From Gemmataceae bacterium (GTDB lineage: Bacteria; Planctomycetota; Planctomycetia; Gemmatales; Gemmataceae), in contig JANWVS010000129.1 of NCBI GenBank assembly GCA_025056835.1, forward strand, positions 1 to 6,509: a stretch of DNA of 6,509 bases. The letters are read 5' to 3'. The first letter of the stretch is position 1. Each line of letters opens with the position of its first letter. The notes below the pieces were generated by a model, which saw only the letters and a program-made list of their open reading frames with translations, made no database searches and had not been told where the DNA came from. Shown here piece by piece: positions 5,101 through 6,509 of the stretch. The position numbers and the translations under genes were made by a program.

Positions 5101-6509
5101 ATGCACCCGTATCACGAGTATCAGCTGTACCAGACCCGCCGTCAATTCTTCGGCAGTACCGGCCTTCGCTTGGGTGGCTTGGCGCTGGGCCTGCTCATGG
5201 GGAAGCGCGCGGTCGAAGCCCAACCTGCGCCGGCTCGCGTCCACCCGCCGCTGCCGGGCCTTCCTCATTTTCCGCCCAAGGCCAAGGCGCTCATCTACCT
5301 GCACATGAACGGCGGGCCTTCGCAGATCGACCTGTGGGACTACAAGCCGCAGCTCCAACGCTACTTCGACCAGAACCTTCCCGAAAGCGTCCGCCGGGGC
5401 CAACGGCTGTCGACGATGACCAGCGGTCAGAGCCGACACCCGATTGCACCGTCCAAGTTCGCCTTTCATCAACACGGCCGGTGCGGCACTTGGGTCAGCG
5501 AATTGCTCCCCTTTACCGCGCAACACGTCGACGACATTGCTCTCATCCGCACCGTTCACACCAACGCCATCAACCACGACCCGGCTTGCACCTTCGTCAT
5601 GACCGGCAGCGAGGTTCCGGGCAAGGCGAGCATCGGCTCGTGGTTAGCCTACGGGCTGGGCAGCGAAAACAACGACTTACCCGCCTTCGTGGTCTTCACG
5701 CCGCGCTTTCCGCCAAGCGGCAACGGCCAGGCCCTGTTCACGCGCATGTGGTCGTCGGGTTTCCTGCCGACACGCTACAACGGCGTCGCCTTGCGCGGTA
5801 CCGGCGACCCGGTACTCTACCTGCAAAATCCGCCCGGCGTCAGCGGTGACGATCGTCGGGCGATGCTCGACGTCCTCGCCCAGCTCAACCAGCGCACTTA
5901 CGAACGCTTCGGCGACCCCGAAACGCAGACGCGCATCGCCCAGTACGAAATGGCCTTTCGGATGCAGACCAGCGTGCCGGCCCTGGTCGATCTCAGCACG
6001 GAAACGCAAAAAACGCTCGATCTCTACGGTCCCGCCGTGCGCGAGCCAGGCACCTTCGCCCACAGCGCCCTGTTGGCGCGGCGTCTGGTCGAGCGCGGCG
6101 TCCGCGTCGTGCAGATCCTCCATCGCGGCTGGGACCAGCACGACAACCTGCCCACGGCCCTGGCCAACCAGTGTCTCGACACCGACCGGGCCACCGGCGC
6201 CCTGCTGACCGACCTCAAGCAGCGCGGCTTGCTCGACGAAACGTTGGTCATTTGGGGCGGCGAGTTCGGCCGTACCGTCTATTCCCAAGGCGCCCTGTCG
6301 CGCACCAATTACGGCCGCGACCATCATCCTCGGAACTTCTGCATGTGGCTCGCCGGCGGCGGGATCAAGGGAGGCATCGTCTACGGCCAGACCGATGACT
6401 TCAGCTACAACATCGAGGAAAATCCCTGCCACGTGCTCGATCTATACGCGACGGTGTTGCACTGCCTGGGCATCGATCACAACCGCTTTACCTACCGCTT
6501 CCAGGGGCT
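5101..6509 (+). CDS. DUF1501 exported protein (alkaline phosphatase/sulfatase-like fold), 3' end cut by window
   Basis: The frame is open for 469 codons to the right edge. The N-terminus has a twin-arginine-type signal, TRRQFF (12-17), followed by a hydrophobic stretch (about 21-33) and a likely cleavage after VEA (38-40), so export by the Tat pathway is predicted. The mature part shows hallmarks of DUF1501: [14 protein letters not shown] (67-80), [10 protein letters not shown] (153-162), [11 protein letters not shown] (179-189), GWDQHDN (343-349), WGGEFGRT (385-392) and GRDHHPRNF (405-413). The Asp/His-rich motifs resemble metal sites of the alkaline phosphatase/sulfatase superfamily, but the biochemical role of the family is not established to my knowledge. 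Such proteins are abundant in planctomycetes and usually end soon after the RFQG reached here, so perhaps a couple of dozen residues are missing. In-frame ATGs at 5095 and 5068 are alternative starts; 5101 has the best ribosome binding site. In this phylum the family often follows a cytochrome-c-like PSCyt/DUF1553 gene, but here two transporters precede it. Confidence 0.9.
   Translation, partial: MHPYHEYQLYQTRRQFFGSTGLRLGGLALGLLMGKRAVEAQPAPARVHPPLPGLPHFPPKAKALIYLHMNGGPSQIDLWDYKPQLQRYFDQNLPESVRRGQRLSTMTSGQSRHPIAPSKFAFHQHGRCGTWVSELLPFTAQHVDDIALIRTVHTNAINHDPACTFVMTGSEVPGKASIGSWLAYGLGSENNDLPAFVVFTPRFPPSGNGQALFTRMWSSGFLPTRYNGVALRGTGDPVLYLQNPPGVSGDDRRAMLDVLAQLNQRTYERFGDPETQTRIAQYEMAFRMQTSVPALVDLSTETQKTLDLYGPAVREPGTFAHSALLARRLVERGVRVVQILHRGWDQHDNLPTALANQCLDTDRATGALLTDLKQRGLLDETLVIWGGEFGRTVYSQGALSRTNYGRDHHPRNFCMWLAGGGIKGGIVYGQTDDFSYNIEENPCHVLDLYATVLHCLGIDHNRFTYRFQG

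Noticed and set aside
4870..5577. 235-codon minus-strand frame spanning the transporter/DUF1501 junction
   Set aside because: It is antisense to two well-supported genes and has no recognisable motif.
5677..6432. 251-codon minus-strand frame inside the DUF1501 gene
   Set aside because: The DUF1501 motifs on the plus strand are unambiguous, and the reverse frame has no family features.
1..6509. CRISPR array, tRNA/rRNA genes, insertion sequence or phage/defence module
   Set aside because: No regularly spaced direct repeats, tRNA-like folds, transposase motifs or defence domains were seen. The coding space is nearly filled by five metabolic, transport or exported protein genes.

Overview
This window most likely comes from a member of the Planctomycetota, perhaps a Pirellulales-like lineage. 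The base composition is GC-rich. Three of its proteins belong to families I associate with that phylum: a DUF1501 exported protein with a twin-arginine leader, a divergent GH10-like 'endo-1,4-beta-xylanase' with a long helical N-terminal region, and a pyrophosphate-type 6-phosphofructokinase. The assignment rests on recognising families, not on a search.

The window holds five protein-coding genes in two divergent groups, separated by a 165-bp intergenic region (2163-2327). On the minus strand a phosphofructokinase gene (882-2162) is followed after only 21 bp by the 5' part of a GH10-like gene that runs off the left edge (1-860). The spacing and a good Shine-Dalgarno site suggest a two-gene operon. 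On the plus strand two major facilitator superfamily (MFS) transporters of the anion:cation symporter (ACS) type (2328-3803 and 3800-5038) overlap by an ATGA and are probably translationally coupled. A DUF1501 gene (5101-6509) follows after 62 bp; it is cut by the right edge but probably lacks only a couple of dozen residues.

A loose functional reading is a carbohydrate or organic-acid locus. The two transporters would import sugar acids or other carboxylates, the phosphofructokinase would act in reversible glycolysis, and the GH10-like protein may act on polysaccharide or on an unknown substrate. No single pathway is proven by the sequence. No tRNA, rRNA, CRISPR array, insertion sequence or long DNA repeat was seen.

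The most notable observation is a difference between the two tandem transporters. The first keeps the Asp in helix 1 (YxDR motif) and the Glu in helix 4 that serve as protonation sites in characterised ACS members. In the second both are Gln, while the helix 1 Arg and other polar pocket residues are kept. I see no clear evidence of a wholly new multi-gene system.
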